Source: Variovorax flavidus | GTDB lineage: Bacteria; Pseudomonadota; Gammaproteobacteria; Burkholderiales; Burkholderiaceae_C | DNA: 64,000 nt | Direction: 5' to 3' | NCBI RefSeq assembly: GCF_030317145.1 | Contig: NZ_JASZYE010000003.1 | Location: 1 to 64,000, forward strand | Shown: piece by piece, positions 1-9,727 of the stretch | Position numbering within the stretch: the first letter of the stretch is position 1 | Layout of the letters: each line of letters begins with the position of its first letter | The notes under the pieces: model-generated | What the model was told of the DNA's origin: nothing | What the model saw: only the letters and a program-made list of their open reading frames with translations | Database searches by the model: none | Translations under genes and position numbers: made by a program

Positions 1-100
1 TCGCCTTCAAACGCCCACGCTTATCGGCTGTATATTTTTAACGAACTACGCAAAACATCTACTGTCTTGCGTCTTGCTTGCTGCGATCAGCGAAGCCTTC
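1..100 (-). promoter_or_regulatory. rRNA operon leader with boxA-like antitermination element
   Basis: Read on the minus strand, this stretch is a typical beta-proteobacterial pre-16S leader. A boxA-like element (complement of 34-47, reading AGTTCGTTAAAAAT) is followed by a conserved stretch containing ACAGCCGATAAG and GTGGGCGTTTGA, which I recognise as the sequence just ahead of 16S rRNA genes in this group. The 16S gene itself would begin left of position 1, outside the window. Known role: boxA recruits the Nus antitermination complex to keep polymerase processive over rRNA. The element and its orientation are seen; the identity of the downstream rrn operon is inferred. Confidence 0.8.
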
Positions 101-101
101 G

Positions 102-131
102 ATTATGACACGTTTTTAGAAGAACATGCAA
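102..131 (-). promoter_or_regulatory. rRNA promoter closest to 16S (third in series)
   Basis: On the minus strand there is TTGCAT (complement of 126-131), an 18-base spacer, then CATAAT (complement of 102-107). An A-rich block with TGAAAAAAGT lies directly upstream of the -35 and resembles an UP element. The GTGTCATAATCGAAGGCT context around the -10 is shared with the next promoter upstream, which supports a functional copy. Confidence 0.72.
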
Positions 132-213
132 ACTTTTTTCATCCTCTCGCTTCGATTTGCACCTGACTTCTTTTCAGAAACTTCAGCACGCTTCGTTTTG
201 AGCGGAGCCTTCG

Positions 214-243
214 ATTATGACACGATTTTTTGAATCCCGTCAA
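214..243 (-). promoter_or_regulatory. rRNA promoter, middle of series
   Basis: On the minus strand TTGACG (complement of 238-243) is separated by 18 bases from CATAAT (complement of 214-219). This -35 is the closest to consensus of the three. The same TGAAAAAAGT A-tract sits upstream of the -35, and the same GAAGGCT follows the -10. Confidence 0.78.
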
Positions 244-332
244 GTCCGAAGGACTTTTTTCAACTTCTTCCGACTCACCCCTCGCAGCACCTTCCGGAGC
301 CACTCAGCGAGTCGTTTTCTGCTGAGCCTTGA

Positions 333-362
333 ATTATGACCTGCTTTTGGCGCCCCGGGCAA
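333..362 (-). promoter_or_regulatory. rRNA promoter, farthest upstream
   Basis: On the minus strand TTGCCC (complement of 357-362), an 18-base spacer and CATAAT (complement of 333-338). It lies only about 40 bases beyond the queF stop and has an A/T tract upstream of the -35. It has the same spacing and -10 as the other two but a weaker -35, so it is the least certain of the set. Confidence 0.62.
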
Positions 363-401
363 CTACCTATGAAAATTTTTTCGTGACGGCCGCCCTGCCC
401 C

Positions 402-1259
402 TCACTGGCGTGCCGTGCGCGTGTTCGCAGGAAGCGGTTGAGGCCAGCTGGTTCGAAACGGATTGATGTCCAAGCCACCCCTGCGGGTGTAGCGCGCATA
501 CACAGCCAGCTTGGTCGGCTGACAGCGGCGCCAAATGTCCGTGAACATGCGTTCAGCGCACGGCTCGTGGAACTCGTTGTGGTTGCGAAAGCTGACGATG
601 TAGGCAAGCAAACCCGCCTGGTCGATCGCGGGGCCGCTATAGCGAATCTGCACGCTGCCCCAGTCCGGCTGCCCTGTGACGAGGCAGTTGCTCTTGAGAA
701 GCCGACTGGTCAGCGTCTCTGTCACAGGCGCCTGCGTCGAATCGCTCGAGAGCAGTTCCGGTGCCGGCTGGTATTGCGTGCACTCGATATCGAGGCGGTC
801 GAGATCGAGGCCGTCGAGTTCATCCACGGGTTCGCGATCGAACTCTCCGGGAGCCAAGAGCTTGACGCCGATGCTGGCGGATCGATCGCTGCCCCGCCAC
901 GCCGCTTCGCTCAGATCAGCCTTCAGACGCTCGCGCACCGCTTCGACGTCGACGAACACAGTGCTGTTGAAGCTATTGAGGTAGAGCTTGAAGGACTTGC
1001 TCTCGATGATGTTGGGCGTCTCGCACGGGATCGTGAAGTGCGCGATGGCCAGTTGCGGCTTGCCGCGTGGATTGAGCCAGCTCAGCTCGAAGGCAGTCCA
1101 TAGATCCGCACCGAAGAACGGCAATGCGTTCCCCGCGATGCCCATGGCTTCACGCTGGGTCGAGCGCGGGATCGGGAACAGCAGACTGGCGTCGTAGTGA
1201 TCGGCATACGCCGAGGCACGGCCCAGTTGCGACTGTTCGGGGGTGTTATCGAGGCTCAT
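402..1259 (-). CDS. queF: NADPH-dependent 7-cyano-7-deazaguanine reductase QueF
   Basis: Reduces preQ0 to preQ1 with NADPH, the last free-base step of queuosine biosynthesis for tRNA wobble position 34; cytosolic. The 285-residue length fits the long, two-lobed (E. coli-type) QueF. Visible landmarks are ESKS at residues 86-89, the nucleophile Cys192 in a [11 protein letters not shown] context with Asp199 as partner, and the His231-Glu232 pair in [10 protein letters not shown]. The offset of two from E. coli Cys190/Asp197 is consistent. The ATG at 1259 was chosen because the family sequence begins there; the upstream open extension runs over the neighbouring gene. It overlaps the preceding hydrolase gene by 14 bases, which suggests translational coupling. 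Reading on, it meets the rRNA promoters. Confidence 0.95.
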   Translation of the reverse strand: MSLDNTPEQSQLGRASAYADHYDASLLFPIPRSTQREAMGIAGNALPFFGADLWTAFELSWLNPRGKPQLAIAHFTIPCETPNIIESKSFKLYLNSFNSTVFVDVEAVRERLKADLSEAAWRGSDRSASIGVKLLAPGEFDREPVDELDGLDLDRLDIECTQYQPAPELLSSDSTQAPVTETLTSRLLKSNCLVTGQPDWGSVQIRYSGPAIDQAGLLAYIVSFRNHNEFHEPCAERMFTDIWRRCQPTKLAVYARYTRRGGLDINPFRTSWPQPLPANTRTARQ

Positions 1260-2148
1260 GCGCGCTTTCGGCTGTCTGCAGGAAGGGAACCATGTGCTGC
1301 AGGAGGATGTCGACGACCTGCGGCGGCAGGTCATGCCCCATCCCGGGCACCGAGACGAAACGCGCGCCAGGGATGCGCCGCGCCGTGTCCTCGCCGCAAG
1401 CCATGGGGACCAGTGGATCGGCTTCGCCGTGCAGGACGAGTGCAGGACTGGCAATTTGCCCCAGAACCGACGCACGACCACTGTCAGCGCCGATCGCCAA
1501 CATCTGCCGCACAACGCCGGCGGGGCGGTACGCGCGCCGCAGTGCGCGCCTGATGCGCTCACTCAACACCTGTTCGTCCTGCGGATAGGCCGGGCTGGAA
1601 ATCAGGCGGACGAAGCCCAGGCCATGCGCCACGAGCGCCGCTTCCGTCCTGCTGGGGGGGCGTCGAATGAGCGCAGCCGCCACATCGGGTCGCGGACCGG
1701 GGAGATTGCGCGCACCGCTCGAACTCATGATGCTGACCAGACTCGCCAGCCGCTCCGGTGCGCTGGCGGCAAGGCGCTGGGCAATCATTCCGCCCATCGA
1801 GACGCCGACCACGTGGGCATGCTGGATACCCAAGGCGTCCAGCACGCCGAGCGCGTCGTTCGCCATGTCTTGCACGGTGTAGGCAGAACGCACCGGCAAG
1901 CCGATGCGCTGCCGAACGCTTTGCCAGACCAGATTGCCGGTTCCCGCCTCGTCGAAGCCCTGGCTCAGGCCGATGTCGCGGTTGTCATGGCACACCACGC
2001 GAAAGCCGGCGTCGACCAGCGCCTGCACGAACGCGGCGGGCCAGGCGATCAGTTGCATCCCGAGCCCCATGATGAGCAGGACCACCGGCCGGCCTTCGCC
2101 ACCGCTGTCCTCGACCTCGATCTGAATACCGTTGGCGATGATCTTCAT
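1246..2148 (-). CDS. alpha/beta-fold hydrolase
   Basis: A 300-residue alpha/beta hydrolase with no signal peptide, so probably cytosolic. The nucleophile elbow GVSMGG places Ser117. Asp244 in GEADPLVP and His272 in GMGHDLP complete a normal triad. The closest look is the esterase / haloperoxidase-like group of small hydrolases, and the substrate cannot be told from sequence. The ATG at 2148 starts directly before the first beta strand, whereas a longer open frame upstream reads as low-quality sequence. It sits between the oxygenase gene (25 bases upstream) and queF (overlapping) in one minus-strand unit. Confidence 0.85.
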   Translation of the reverse strand: MKIIANGIQIEVEDSGGEGRPVVLLIMGLGMQLIAWPAAFVQALVDAGFRVVCHDNRDIGLSQGFDEAGTGNLVWQSVRQRIGLPVRSAYTVQDMANDALGVLDALGIQHAHVVGVSMGGMIAQRLAASAPERLASLVSIMSSSGARNLPGPRPDVAAALIRRPPSRTEAALVAHGLGFVRLISSPAYPQDEQVLSERIRRALRRAYRPAGVVRQMLAIGADSGRASVLGQIASPALVLHGEADPLVPMACGEDTARRIPGARFVSVPGMGHDLPPQVVDILLQHMVPFLQTAESAHEPR

Positions 2149-2173
2149 GGGGCTGTTCGGATGCTGGTGTGTT

Positions 2174-3019
2174 TCAGATGAACTCGCGCTCGCGCAGCCA
2201 CTTGGTCGCGACCCACTTCTCACCCGCAAGCACGGGTGCTCCGCCGTGCAAGGTGCGCGTTGCGGGATCGGGCCGGTCATAGCTGAAGAAGACGCCGGTC
2301 CCGCGCTTGGGCGCGACTTCGAGGCCGACGTCGGGGAAGGTGGTCCCGCCGCCTTGTTCGGGCTCCTGCAGGTACATCACGAGCGTTGCGACGCGTTGGC
2401 CTCCACGGCGCAGGATGGTCGGGGTGCCCGGCTCGCCGGGATCGAAGTAATCGAAGTGCGGGCGGTATTGCGCCCCCGGCGAATAGCGCAGGATCTGCAG
2501 TCCTTCACCGAATTCGAGCGGCCATTGCAGCAGCGTTGCGATGCGCTGCTCCAGGCGGGCGACGACCGCGTTCTCGCCGCGTTCGAAAAACATGCCGTCG
2601 CTGGTCCGGTCGACGTTGAGCGCCTCCCCGCCGGTCTGCGTCTCGACGGTGAGCGAGCGCGCAAGCCGCAGGCGTGCGGCGGCGATCAGGGCCTCGCACT
2701 CCTCGTCGGAAACCAGGTCACCGAACACGATCACGCGCGGGTTTCGCATCGTCTGGAGCACCTGGACCCGGCGATCGCCGACATCTATATAGAGAGGCGA
2801 AGCCGACAGGTCCGGCCCCGGCATGTTCTTGCGCGGCTCCGCGACCGCGGCGATCCCGGCCGCCCTGGCTTCGATCTCGGCCAAGGCGACGTCCGCCACG
2901 TTGTCGTGCCAACCGGCGGCGCGCATCGAAGCGCGCAGGCTTGGCACGGAATGACCGGCAGCGAGTTGGGCGGCAACCCATTCGCGCAGTTCGGGACTGA
3001 TTTCCTGACCCAGGCTCAT
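2174..3019 (-). CDS. 2-oxoglutarate/Fe(II) oxygenase, prolyl 4-hydroxylase-like
   Basis: 281 residues. The C-terminal half is a double-stranded beta-helix dioxygenase of the prolyl-4-hydroxylase alpha-subunit type: iron ligands His188 and Asp190 (HFDYFDP) and His258 (TLHGG), with Lys268 (GEKWVATKW) placed to bind 2-oxoglutarate. Residues 1-60 form an extra alpha-helical segment. Known bacterial relatives hydroxylate prolines in proteins (for example EF-Tu in Pseudomonas), but the target here is unknown. The start ATG overlaps the yaaA stop as ATGA, so the two are probably coupled. Folding and cofactor use are well supported; the substrate is not. Confidence 0.88.
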   Translation of the reverse strand: MSLGQEISPELREWVAAQLAAGHSVPSLRASMRAAGWHDNVADVALAEIEARAAGIAAVAEPRKNMPGPDLSASPLYIDVGDRRVQVLQTMRNPRVIVFGDLVSDEECEALIAAARLRLARSLTVETQTGGEALNVDRTSDGMFFERGENAVVARLEQRIATLLQWPLEFGEGLQILRYSPGAQYRPHFDYFDPGEPGTPTILRRGGQRVATLVMYLQEPEQGGGTTFPDVGLEVAPKRGTGVFFSYDRPDPATRTLHGGAPVLAGEKWVATKWLREREFI

Positions 3020-3825
3020 GCGGATCTCCGGCGAAATACAAGACGTTCGGGCTTCGACACCGCAGCATCGAATGCGTAGCCCTCGAGGTCGAACCTTTCC
3101 AGTGCCTTCGGCGTTGCGGCCTTGTGCAACACGGCCCAGCGCGCCATCAGGCCACGCGCGCGCTTGGCAAAGAAGCTTACGATCTTGTAGCCGCCATGGT
3201 CGCCCTTGGCGCCGGTGGCCCCCTTCCATTCCTGGAATACGCATTCCACGACCCGGGCCTTGAGCACCGACTGGTCAACCGACTTGAAGTATTCCTGCGA
3301 GGCCAGATTGATCACGACCGGCGTGCGATCCGCGGCCAAACGCTCATTCAGATGCTCCGAAATCCTCGGACCCCAGAAGGCGTAGAGATCCTTGCCATGG
3401 CGGTTGGCGAGTTGCGTGCCCATCTCCAGGCGGTAGGGCTGCAGGAGGTCGAGCGGGCGCAACACGCCGTAGAGCCCACTCAATATGCAGATGTGTTCCT
3501 GCGCCCAGGCCAACTGCGCCGAGCTGAGCGTCTTTGCCTCGAGCCCCCCGTAGACATCGCCATCAAAGGCCAGCGCAGCCTGCTTGGCGTTCTTCTCGGT
3601 GCCCTTGGATGCCCATGCCGCATAGCGCGCCACATTGAGCGCGGAGAGCTTGTCTGACAGATGCATGAGTTCGGCGATCTGCTGGGGCGACTTGTCGCGC
3701 AGGATCTTGATGAGCTCGGCCGCTGGGCCCCTGGGGCCCTCGAAATGGGGGCGTGTGGCCGGCACCGCATCGGGCACCGCGGTCTCGTAGTCGAGTGACT
3801 TGGCGGGGGAAAGCAGAAAAAGCAT
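3016..3825 (-). CDS. yaaA: peroxide stress protein YaaA (DUF328/UPF0246)
   Basis: 269 residues, matching the UPF0246 family. It begins [14 protein letters not shown], the family's signature N-terminus, and carries [10 protein letters not shown] and NLASQEY blocks typical of YaaA. In E. coli YaaA lowers free intracellular iron during hydrogen peroxide stress and is reported to bind DNA; the exact chemistry is unsettled. It is first in the minus-strand unit and overlaps the oxygenase gene by four bases. The start was chosen at the family N-terminus, not at the far longer open frame that extends into the divergent valS gene. The 130-base gap to valS should hold both promoters. Confidence 0.93.
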   Translation of the reverse strand: MLFLLSPAKSLDYETAVPDAVPATRPHFEGPRGPAAELIKILRDKSPQQIAELMHLSDKLSALNVARYAAWASKGTEKNAKQAALAFDGDVYGGLEAKTLSSAQLAWAQEHICILSGLYGVLRPLDLLQPYRLEMGTQLANRHGKDLYAFWGPRISEHLNERLAADRTPVVINLASQEYFKSVDQSVLKARVVECVFQEWKGATGAKGDHGGYKIVSFFAKRARGLMARWAVLHKAATPKALERFDLEGYAFDAAVSKPERLVFRRRSA

Positions 3826-3955
3826 CGGTGAATTATCTGCGGCCAGGGGGTCCGCGCCGGCGAACCGGACGACGCATTCCGCAGTCGAATAAAATCGTTG
3901 CCACCTCCACCCCACAAGCGGCATCCTGCGGGATGCCGTTCGTCTTTGTACCGCC

Positions 3956-6826
3956 ATGAGCGACACCTTGCCCCAACCCGGCCTCGAAAGCCTTTCCAAA
4001 TCCTTCGAACCCGTTGCCATCGAGGCGCACTGGGGCCCCGAGTGGGAGCGGCGCGGCTATTCGGCCGCGGGCTTCCGCGGCACGCAGAAGCCCAAGGATG
4101 GCGCGCCCTCCTTCGCGATCCAGCTGCCACCACCGAACGTCACTGGCACATTGCACATGGGCCACGCGTTCAATCAGACCATCATGGACAGCCTCACGCG
4201 CTACCACCGCATGGCCGGCGACAACACGCTCTGGCTGCCTGGCACCGACCACGCAGGCATCGCGACGCAGATCGTCGTCGAGCGGCAACTGCAGGAGCAG
4301 AAGCTCAGCCGCCACGATCTGGGCCGCAAGAACTTCGTCGCCCGGGTCTGGGAATGGAAGGAGAAGTCGGGCAACACCATCACGAACCAGATGCGCCGCA
4401 TGGGCGATACGGTCGACTGGGGCCGCGAATACTTCACGATGGACGACAAGCTCTCCAAGGTCGTCACCCAGACCTTCGTGCAGCTCTATGAGGAAGGCCT
4501 GATCTATCGCGGCAAGCGCCTGGTCAACTGGGACCCGGTGCTGAAGACCGCGGTGAGCGACCTCGAAGTCGAGAGCGAGGAGGAAGACGGCTTCCTCTGG
4601 CACATCGCCTATCCGCTGGAAGACGGTTCCGGCTCGCTCACGGTGGCAACCACCCGTCCCGAGACGATGCTCGGCGACGTGGCGGTGATGGTTCATCCTG
4701 AAGACGAGCGCTACAAGCACCTGATCGGACACCGCGTCCGGTTGCCGCTGGTCGACCGGCTGATCCCGGTGATCGCCGACGACTACGTCGACAAGGAGTT
4801 CGGCACGGGCGTGGTCAAGGTCACGCCGGCGCACGATCACAACGACTATGCCGTCGGCCTGCGGCACGGCCTGCAAATCATCGGCGTGCTGACGCTCGAC
4901 GCCGTCATCAACGACAACGCGCCTGAAAAGTACCGCGGCCTCGACCGATTCGTTGCGCGCAAGGCAGTGGTAGCCGATCTCGAAGCGCTGGGCCTGCTGA
5001 CCGAAACCAAGAAGCACAAGCTGATGGTGCCGCGCTGCGCGCGCACGGGCGCAGTGGTCGAACCCATGCTGACCGACCAGTGGTTCGTCGCCATGAGCAA
5101 ACCGGACGCCAGTGGCCAGTCGATCGCGCAGAAGGCCATCGACGCGGTCCGCTCGGGCGAGGTGAGCTTCGTTCCCGAGAACTGGGTCAACACCTACAAC
5201 CACTGGATGGAGAACATCCAGGACTGGACCATCTCCCGCCAGCTGTGGTGGGGCCACCAGATTCCCGCCTGGTACGACGAGGACGGCAAGGTCTACGTCG
5301 CGCAAAGCGAAGCCGAGGCGCAGGCCCAGGCGCCGGGCAAGACGCTCAGGCGCGACGAAGACGTGCTCGACACCTGGTATTCGTCGGCGCTGGTGCCCTT
5401 CTCCTCGCTGGGCTGGCCCGAGAAGACGCAGGATCTCGACCTGTATCTGCCGTCGACCGTGCTGGTCACGGGCTACGACATCATCTTCTTCTGGGTCGCC
5501 CGGATGATCATGATGACCAAGCACTTCACCGGCAAGGTGCCGTTCAAGCACGTCTACATCCACGGGCTGGTGCGCGATTCGCATGGCAAGAAGATGAGCA
5601 AGTCCGAGGGCAACGTGCTCGACCCGGTCGACCTGATCGACGGCATCGCCCTGCCCGAACTGCTCGACAAGCGCACCCAGGGCCTGCGCCGTCCCGAAAC
5701 GGCGCCGGCCGTGCGCAAGAACACGCAGAAGGAGTTCCCTGAAGGGATTCCCGCCTTCGGCGCCGACGCGCTGCGCTTTACCTTCGCATCGCTCGCATCG
5801 CTGGGCCGCAGCATCAACTTCGACTCCAAGCGCTGCGAGGGCTACCGCAACTTCTGCAACAAGCTGTGGAACGCCACCCGCTTCGTACTGATGAACTGCG
5901 AGGGTCAGGACTGCGGCCTGCGCGAGCACACCAAGGAAGAATGTGCCGTCGGCGGCCCCGCCCACGGCTACCTGAAGTTCAGCCAGGCCGACCGCTGGAT
6001 CGTCTCGCAACTCCAGCGCGTCGAGGCCGAAGTGACGAAGGGCTTCGAGGAATACCGCCTCGACAACGTTGCCAACGCCATCTACCAGTTCGCCTGGGAC
6101 GAATTCTGCGACTGGTACCTCGAGATCGCGAAGGTCCAGGTCCAGCAAGGCGACGATGCGCAGAAGCGCGCAACGCGCCGCACGCTGATCCGCACGCTCG
6201 AAACCTTGCTGCGCCTGGCGCACCCGGTCATTCCGTTCATCACCGAAGAGCTCTGGCAGAAGGTGGCGCCTGTCGCTGGCCGCGAGGGCGAGTCGATCAT
6301 GATCGCGGCGTACCCCAAGAGCCAGCCCGAGAGGATCGACGAGGCCGCCGAAGCCCACGTCGCGCGACTCAAGTCGCTCGTCGACGCATGCCGCACGCTG
6401 CGCGGCGAGATGAACGTCTCGCCGGCCACGCGCCTGCCGCTCTACGCGGTCGCTGACAACGCAGCCAGCAGCGATTTCCTGCGCGACGCGGCGCCTGTGC
6501 TCCAGGCGCTGGCCAAGCTCAAGGAAGTGAAGGTCTTCGACGACGAGGCCGCATGGTCTGCCGCCGCCGAGGCCGCGCCGGTGGCCGTGGTGGGCGATGT
6601 CCGCGTCTGCCTGCACATGGAAATCGACAAGGCCGCCGAGAAGGTCCGCATCGGCAAGGAGCTCGCACGCGTCGAGGGCGAGATCGTCAAGGTCAACGGC
6701 AAACTCGGCAACGAAGCCTTCGTTGCCAAGGCGCCGCCGGCAGTGATCGAGCAGGAGCGCAAGCGGCTGGCGGACTTCAGCGCCACCGTGGAGCGATTGC
6801 GCGACCAGCTTGTGCGCCTCGGCTGA
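3956..6826 (+). CDS. valS: valyl-tRNA synthetase
   Basis: Charges tRNA-Val; cytosolic class Ia synthetase of 956 residues, normal for the bacterial enzyme. The HIGH motif appears as HMGH at residues 67-70 after PPPNVTG. The KMSKS loop is at 546-550 followed by EGN. The editing domain lies between them, and the C-terminal 70 residues have the charged coiled-coil arm of ValRS. No strong Shine-Dalgarno is visible before the ATG, but the N-terminus is right for the family. It is divergent from yaaA; an AATAAAAT sequence near 3885 could serve as -10. Confidence 0.97.
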   Translation: MSDTLPQPGLESLSKSFEPVAIEAHWGPEWERRGYSAAGFRGTQKPKDGAPSFAIQLPPPNVTGTLHMGHAFNQTIMDSLTRYHRMAGDNTLWLPGTDHAGIATQIVVERQLQEQKLSRHDLGRKNFVARVWEWKEKSGNTITNQMRRMGDTVDWGREYFTMDDKLSKVVTQTFVQLYEEGLIYRGKRLVNWDPVLKTAVSDLEVESEEEDGFLWHIAYPLEDGSGSLTVATTRPETMLGDVAVMVHPEDERYKHLIGHRVRLPLVDRLIPVIADDYVDKEFGTGVVKVTPAHDHNDYAVGLRHGLQIIGVLTLDAVINDNAPEKYRGLDRFVARKAVVADLEALGLLTETKKHKLMVPRCARTGAVVEPMLTDQWFVAMSKPDASGQSIAQKAIDAVRSGEVSFVPENWVNTYNHWMENIQDWTISRQLWWGHQIPAWYDEDGKVYVAQSEAEAQAQAPGKTLRRDEDVLDTWYSSALVPFSSLGWPEKTQDLDLYLPSTVLVTGYDIIFFWVARMIMMTKHFTGKVPFKHVYIHGLVRDSHGKKMSKSEGNVLDPVDLIDGIALPELLDKRTQGLRRPETAPAVRKNTQKEFPEGIPAFGADALRFTFASLASLGRSINFDSKRCEGYRNFCNKLWNATRFVLMNCEGQDCGLREHTKEECAVGGPAHGYLKFSQADRWIVSQLQRVEAEVTKGFEEYRLDNVANAIYQFAWDEFCDWYLEIAKVQVQQGDDAQKRATRRTLIRTLETLLRLAHPVIPFITEELWQKVAPVAGREGESIMIAAYPKSQPERIDEAAEAHVARLKSLVDACRTLRGEMNVSPATRLPLYAVADNAASSDFLRDAAPVLQALAKLKEVKVFDDEAAWSAAAEAAPVAVVGDVRVCLHMEIDKAAEKVRIGKELARVEGEIVKVNGKLGNEAFVAKAPPAVIEQERKRLADFSATVERLRDQLVRLG

Positions 6827-6861
6827 CATACGATGTGCGCGGTGGCCTTTAGTATTCGGGT

Positions 6862-6880
6862 GCGGCGTTCGGAACGCCGC
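6862..6880 (+). terminator. hairpin between valS and galU, possible weak terminator
   Basis: An eight-base stem (GCGGCGTT / AACGCCGC) with a three-base loop follows valS and precedes galU by about 40 bases. The following sequence is CCTTCTTC, not a clean T run. It could attenuate valS transcription or simply structure the galU leader. Confidence 0.4.
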
Positions 6881-6919
6881 CCTTCTTCGATTCAACTCCC
6901 TTGATCTGACGAAAAACCC

Positions 6920-7810
6920 ATGTCCAATTCCCCGACGCGCATTCGCAAAGCCGTGTTCCCCGTAGCCGGCTTTGGCACCCGATTCCTGCCGGCCACCAAG
7001 GCGCAGCCCAAGGAAATGCTCCCGGTGGTGGACAAGCCGCTGATCCAGTACGCGGTCGAGGAAGCCTACGCCGCCGGCATCCGCGACATGATTTTCGTGA
7101 CCGGACGCAACAAGCGCGCGATCGAAGACCACTACGACACCGCCTACGAGCTCGAGACGCAACTCGAAGCCAGCGGCAAGCGCGAACTGCTCAACATCGC
7201 CCGCTCCGTCATGCCCGACGACATGACCTGCTCCTACGTGCGGCAGCCTCGGATGCTGGGACTGGGACACGCCGTGCTGTGCGCGGAGCATCTGGTCGGC
7301 AACGAGCCCTTTGCGGTGCTGCTGGCGGACGACTTGATGGTCGGTCCGGACGGCGGTGAGCCGATCCTTGCGCAAATGACGCGCGTGTTCGGCAAGCTCG
7401 GCAGTTCGCTGCTGGCAGTGCAGGAGGTGCCTCTGGAGCACGTCAAGCGTTACGGCATCGTAGCCGGCGACGCGGTCGAGGACGGCCTGGTCAAGGTCAA
7501 TCGCATGGTCGAGAAGCCAAAGCCCGAGGACGCTCCTTCACGCCTTGGCGTTGCGGGCCGCTACATCCTCACGCCTGGCGTGTTCAGCGAAATCCGCAAT
7601 CAGCCCAAGGGCGCCGGCGGCGAAATCCAGCTGACCGACGGCATCGCCGCGCTGATGAAGAAGGAATCGGTCTACGCCTATTCGTACGAGGGTATCCGCT
7701 ACGACTGCGGCAGCAAGGAAGGCTTCCTGCAGGCCACCGTCGAGCTCGCCCTCGCCCACCCCGAAGTCGGCGGGCACTTCCGCGACTACCTCAAGAGCCT
7801 GGAGCTGTAG
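6920..7810 (+). CDS. galU: UTP--glucose-1-phosphate uridylyltransferase
   Basis: Makes UDP-glucose from UTP and glucose-1-phosphate for lipopolysaccharide, exopolysaccharide and osmolyte synthesis; cytosolic. 296 residues, the usual GalU length. The nucleotide-binding signature near the N-terminus ([18 protein letters not shown]) and the following [11 protein letters not shown] are diagnostic. LLADDLM is the metal/sugar-binding block, and the GGEIQLTDG motif also fits. Its last 20 bases overlap the end of the convergent SGNH hydrolase gene, so neither transcript has its own clear intergenic terminator here. Confidence 0.96.
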   Translation: MSNSPTRIRKAVFPVAGFGTRFLPATKAQPKEMLPVVDKPLIQYAVEEAYAAGIRDMIFVTGRNKRAIEDHYDTAYELETQLEASGKRELLNIARSVMPDDMTCSYVRQPRMLGLGHAVLCAEHLVGNEPFAVLLADDLMVGPDGGEPILAQMTRVFGKLGSSLLAVQEVPLEHVKRYGIVAGDAVEDGLVKVNRMVEKPKPEDAPSRLGVAGRYILTPGVFSEIRNQPKGAGGEIQLTDGIAALMKKESVYAYSYEGIRYDCGSKEGFLQATVELALAHPEVGGHFRDYLKSLEL

Positions 7811-8900
7811 GCGGGTTGACCAGCGGATCGAGGAAGCGAAGCAGTTCCTCGTCGCTGACAGGCGTGAGCGGCAAGCCGAAGACGTCCTTCAGGTAGGCCA
7901 CCAGCGTCTGGGCCCACAAGGCGTTCGCGACCAATCCGACATGATGGTCTCCGAGCAGGAGGTTGCCGGGCTCGTCCCCGGCGGTGTTCGTGATGCGAAG
8001 CGTCGGGCCGAAGGCGAAAGACTTCTCCGAAGGATTGCCTGACGAATCGCGCGTGCCCCACCGGCTCTCGAACCACGCGAAATCGTCGAAGAAAGCTACG
8101 CGCGGATCGCCTGCGGCAATGGCGCGAATCGCCGAGTTGAAGTTGTCCAGCGCGCTCCTGATGCGGGTCGTGTCCCGGGCCGAGCGCCAACGATCGAAAT
8201 TGGCCGGATCGTCCGCTTCGTTGGGGATGCCGACCAGAAGAATCCGCGTGGATGGGTGCGAGGCATGGATCATCGCCACGGCCTTGCGGATCTCTCCTGC
8301 ACAGTAGGCGATGGTGGCGGGCAACTCCGCGGCAGTGGGATCGGCAACCTGGAGATCGAGCAGGCCGGCCCAGTTGTTGACCCCGATTCGAATCACCACC
8401 ACGCCGCGAGTCCAGCGCTCCGGATCCTCGTTCATCAATTCGACAAGGCGAGGCCCCTGGCGAAAACGGCCGCCCATGAGGTTCTTGCACGCCGCACCGG
8501 AATTCGCGAAGTTGTAGAGGTAGTCCTCCTTCTCGGGGGCTCGACCGCCGCTCAGGCCGATCCATTCGCGCCCACGGGCCACGACACCTGGCCGCCCCCA
8601 GCGAACCCACGGCCCCAGATCCAGCTCTTGCCCTCTCAGGCGGGCCAGCACTTCCGTCCATTGAAAAGTGCGTGCACGCAAGGGGCCGCCACGTTCATTC
8701 GAGGCAGCCGGAAACCACTGGTAGTCCTGATAGGATTGGCTGTTGGAATCCCCCAGCACCGCCAGAGGGATGGAGGCCGGGGGCGGGTTGGGATTTTCAG
8801 GGGCGGAACCCATGCCGTCGCTCCACATCGTCAAGGTGAGGACCGCTACGAGCCCGCCCAGGACGAGGGCCACGGCAGCGATGCGGTTGCGTCGCTTCAT
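7791..8900 (-). CDS. membrane-anchored or secreted SGNH/GDSL hydrolase
   Basis: 369 residues. An N-terminal MKRRNR followed by a hydrophobic stretch (residues 7-25) makes a signal anchor or signal peptide, so the catalytic part lies outside the cytoplasm. SGNH blocks are visible: GDSNS with Ser52, an NSG with Gly135, GVNN with Asn175 and a C-terminal GDHH (Asp318, His319/320). Relatives deacylate sugars or lipids, but no specific substrate can be named. It ends 20 bases inside galU and is last in the cysM-Nudix-tusA unit, 13 bases after the tusA-like stop. Confidence 0.8.
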   Translation of the reverse strand: MKRRNRIAAVALVLGGLVAVLTLTMWSDGMGSAPENPNPPPASIPLAVLGDSNSQSYQDYQWFPAASNERGGPLRARTFQWTEVLARLRGQELDLGPWVRWGRPGVVARGREWIGLSGGRAPEKEDYLYNFANSGAACKNLMGGRFRQGPRLVELMNEDPERWTRGVVVIRIGVNNWAGLLDLQVADPTAAELPATIAYCAGEIRKAVAMIHASHPSTRILLVGIPNEADDPANFDRWRSARDTTRIRSALDNFNSAIRAIAAGDPRVAFFDDFAWFESRWGTRDSSGNPSEKSFAFGPTLRITNTAGDEPGNLLLGDHHVGLVANALWAQTLVAYLKDVFGLPLTPVSDEELLRFLDPLVNPPTAPGS

Positions 8901-8913
8901 GGCGCCGCGTCAC

Positions 8914-9141
8914 TCAGCGACGCCGCAGAACGTGAATGAAATCGGTCCCGATGGTCTGCTGCTCGACGAGATCGTTGCCCGTCTGGCGCGCGAACGCCTG
9001 GAAATCGCGCACCGAGCCGGCGTCGGTGGACACCACCTTCAGCAGCTCGCCGCTCTGCATCTCGTTGAGGGACTTCTTGGCCTTCAGGATGGGCAGCGGG
9101 CAATTGAGTCCGCGGGTGTCGATTTCTTTGTGGATGTGCAT
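8914..9141 (-). CDS. TusA-family sulfurtransferase / sulfur carrier
   Basis: 75 residues, the whole length of a TusA/SirA domain. The motif DTRGLNCPLP places the persulfide-carrying Cys14 exactly where TusA has it. A GGAGGA Shine-Dalgarno stands seven bases before the ATG at 9141 and decides the start over a longer frame. TusA proteins hand sulfur to tRNA 2-thiouridine or molybdenum-cofactor pathways; which one applies is not shown. It sits in one minus-strand run with cysM, which is consistent with sulfur metabolism. It could be a TusA paralog (YedF-like) rather than the tRNA-thiolation protein. Confidence 0.88.
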   Translation of the reverse strand: MHIHKEIDTRGLNCPLPILKAKKSLNEMQSGELLKVVSTDAGSVRDFQAFARQTGNDLVEQQTIGTDFIHVLRRR

Positions 9142-9167
9142 TGCGTGTTCCTCCGGCGGCAGGAATT

Positions 9168-9722
9168 CTAGGTGGCTGCCGCGTCGGGCATGGGTGCGGC
9201 CGGACGTGGCCACTCCATGAATCGGGGCTCATGGCCGCGTGTACGCAGCCAGTCGGCCAGGGCGTAGCCGGTTCCCGCCGGCCAACACCGGAGCGCATCC
9301 AGGTCGTAGAGCCGGTAGTCGACCAGTTCCGGCGAAAGTCGCACCTCGCCGTCGGCGACCGCATGGTAGGCAATGATCACCTGGTTCATTCGCTGGAAGT
9401 CATAGACGCCGACGAGGTTCAGTGCGCTCGCATCGAGGTTCGTTTCCTCCTTGATCTCGCGCGCGATGCCTTCCTGTGGCGTCTCGCCAGCCTCCATGAA
9501 GCCGGTGATCAAGGCGTACATCTTGTGCGGCCATGCGGCATTGCGCGCCAGGAGCACCTGTCCCCGGTATTCGATGATTGCGGCCAGCACGGGCGTCGGA
9601 TTGTTCCAATGCGTCCATCCGCAGGAGGGGCAGCGCAGACGCGCCTTCGGGCCGCCGTCTTCCTGAAGTTCGATGTGCGCGAGCGGTGTGGCGCACGCCG
9701 GGCAGAACTTGTGGTCGTTCAT
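9168..9722 (-). CDS. Nudix hydrolase with N-terminal zinc ribbon
   Basis: 184 residues. The N-terminus has two CxxC pairs (Cys7/Cys10 and Cys31/Cys34) forming a zinc ribbon. The Nudix box runs from about residue 74 to 96 (GFMEAGE ... REIKEETNL) and holds all the metal-binding glutamates. The architecture resembles NudC (NADH pyrophosphatase / NAD-cap remover), but the protein is shorter and the SQPWPFP-type motif that marks NudC is replaced by an AAWPHKMY stretch, so the substrate is open. It follows cysM by five bases. Confidence 0.87.
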   Translation of the reverse strand: MNDHKFCPACATPLAHIELQEDGGPKARLRCPSCGWTHWNNPTPVLAAIIEYRGQVLLARNAAWPHKMYALITGFMEAGETPQEGIAREIKEETNLDASALNLVGVYDFQRMNQVIIAYHAVADGEVRLSPELVDYRLYDLDALRCWPAGTGYALADWLRTRGHEPRFMEWPRPAAPMPDAAAT

Positions 9723-9727
9723 GGCGA

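Noticed and set aside
402-1562. 386-residue form of QueF
   Set aside because: The first 101 codons lie over the neighbouring hydrolase gene and do not resemble QueF; the 285-residue form matches the family.
3833-7441. A 1202-codon open frame on the minus strand under valS and galU
   Set aside because: It is the antisense frame of two clear genes and has the His/Arg/Gly-rich composition of shadow frames in GC-rich DNA. No start signal or domain is visible.
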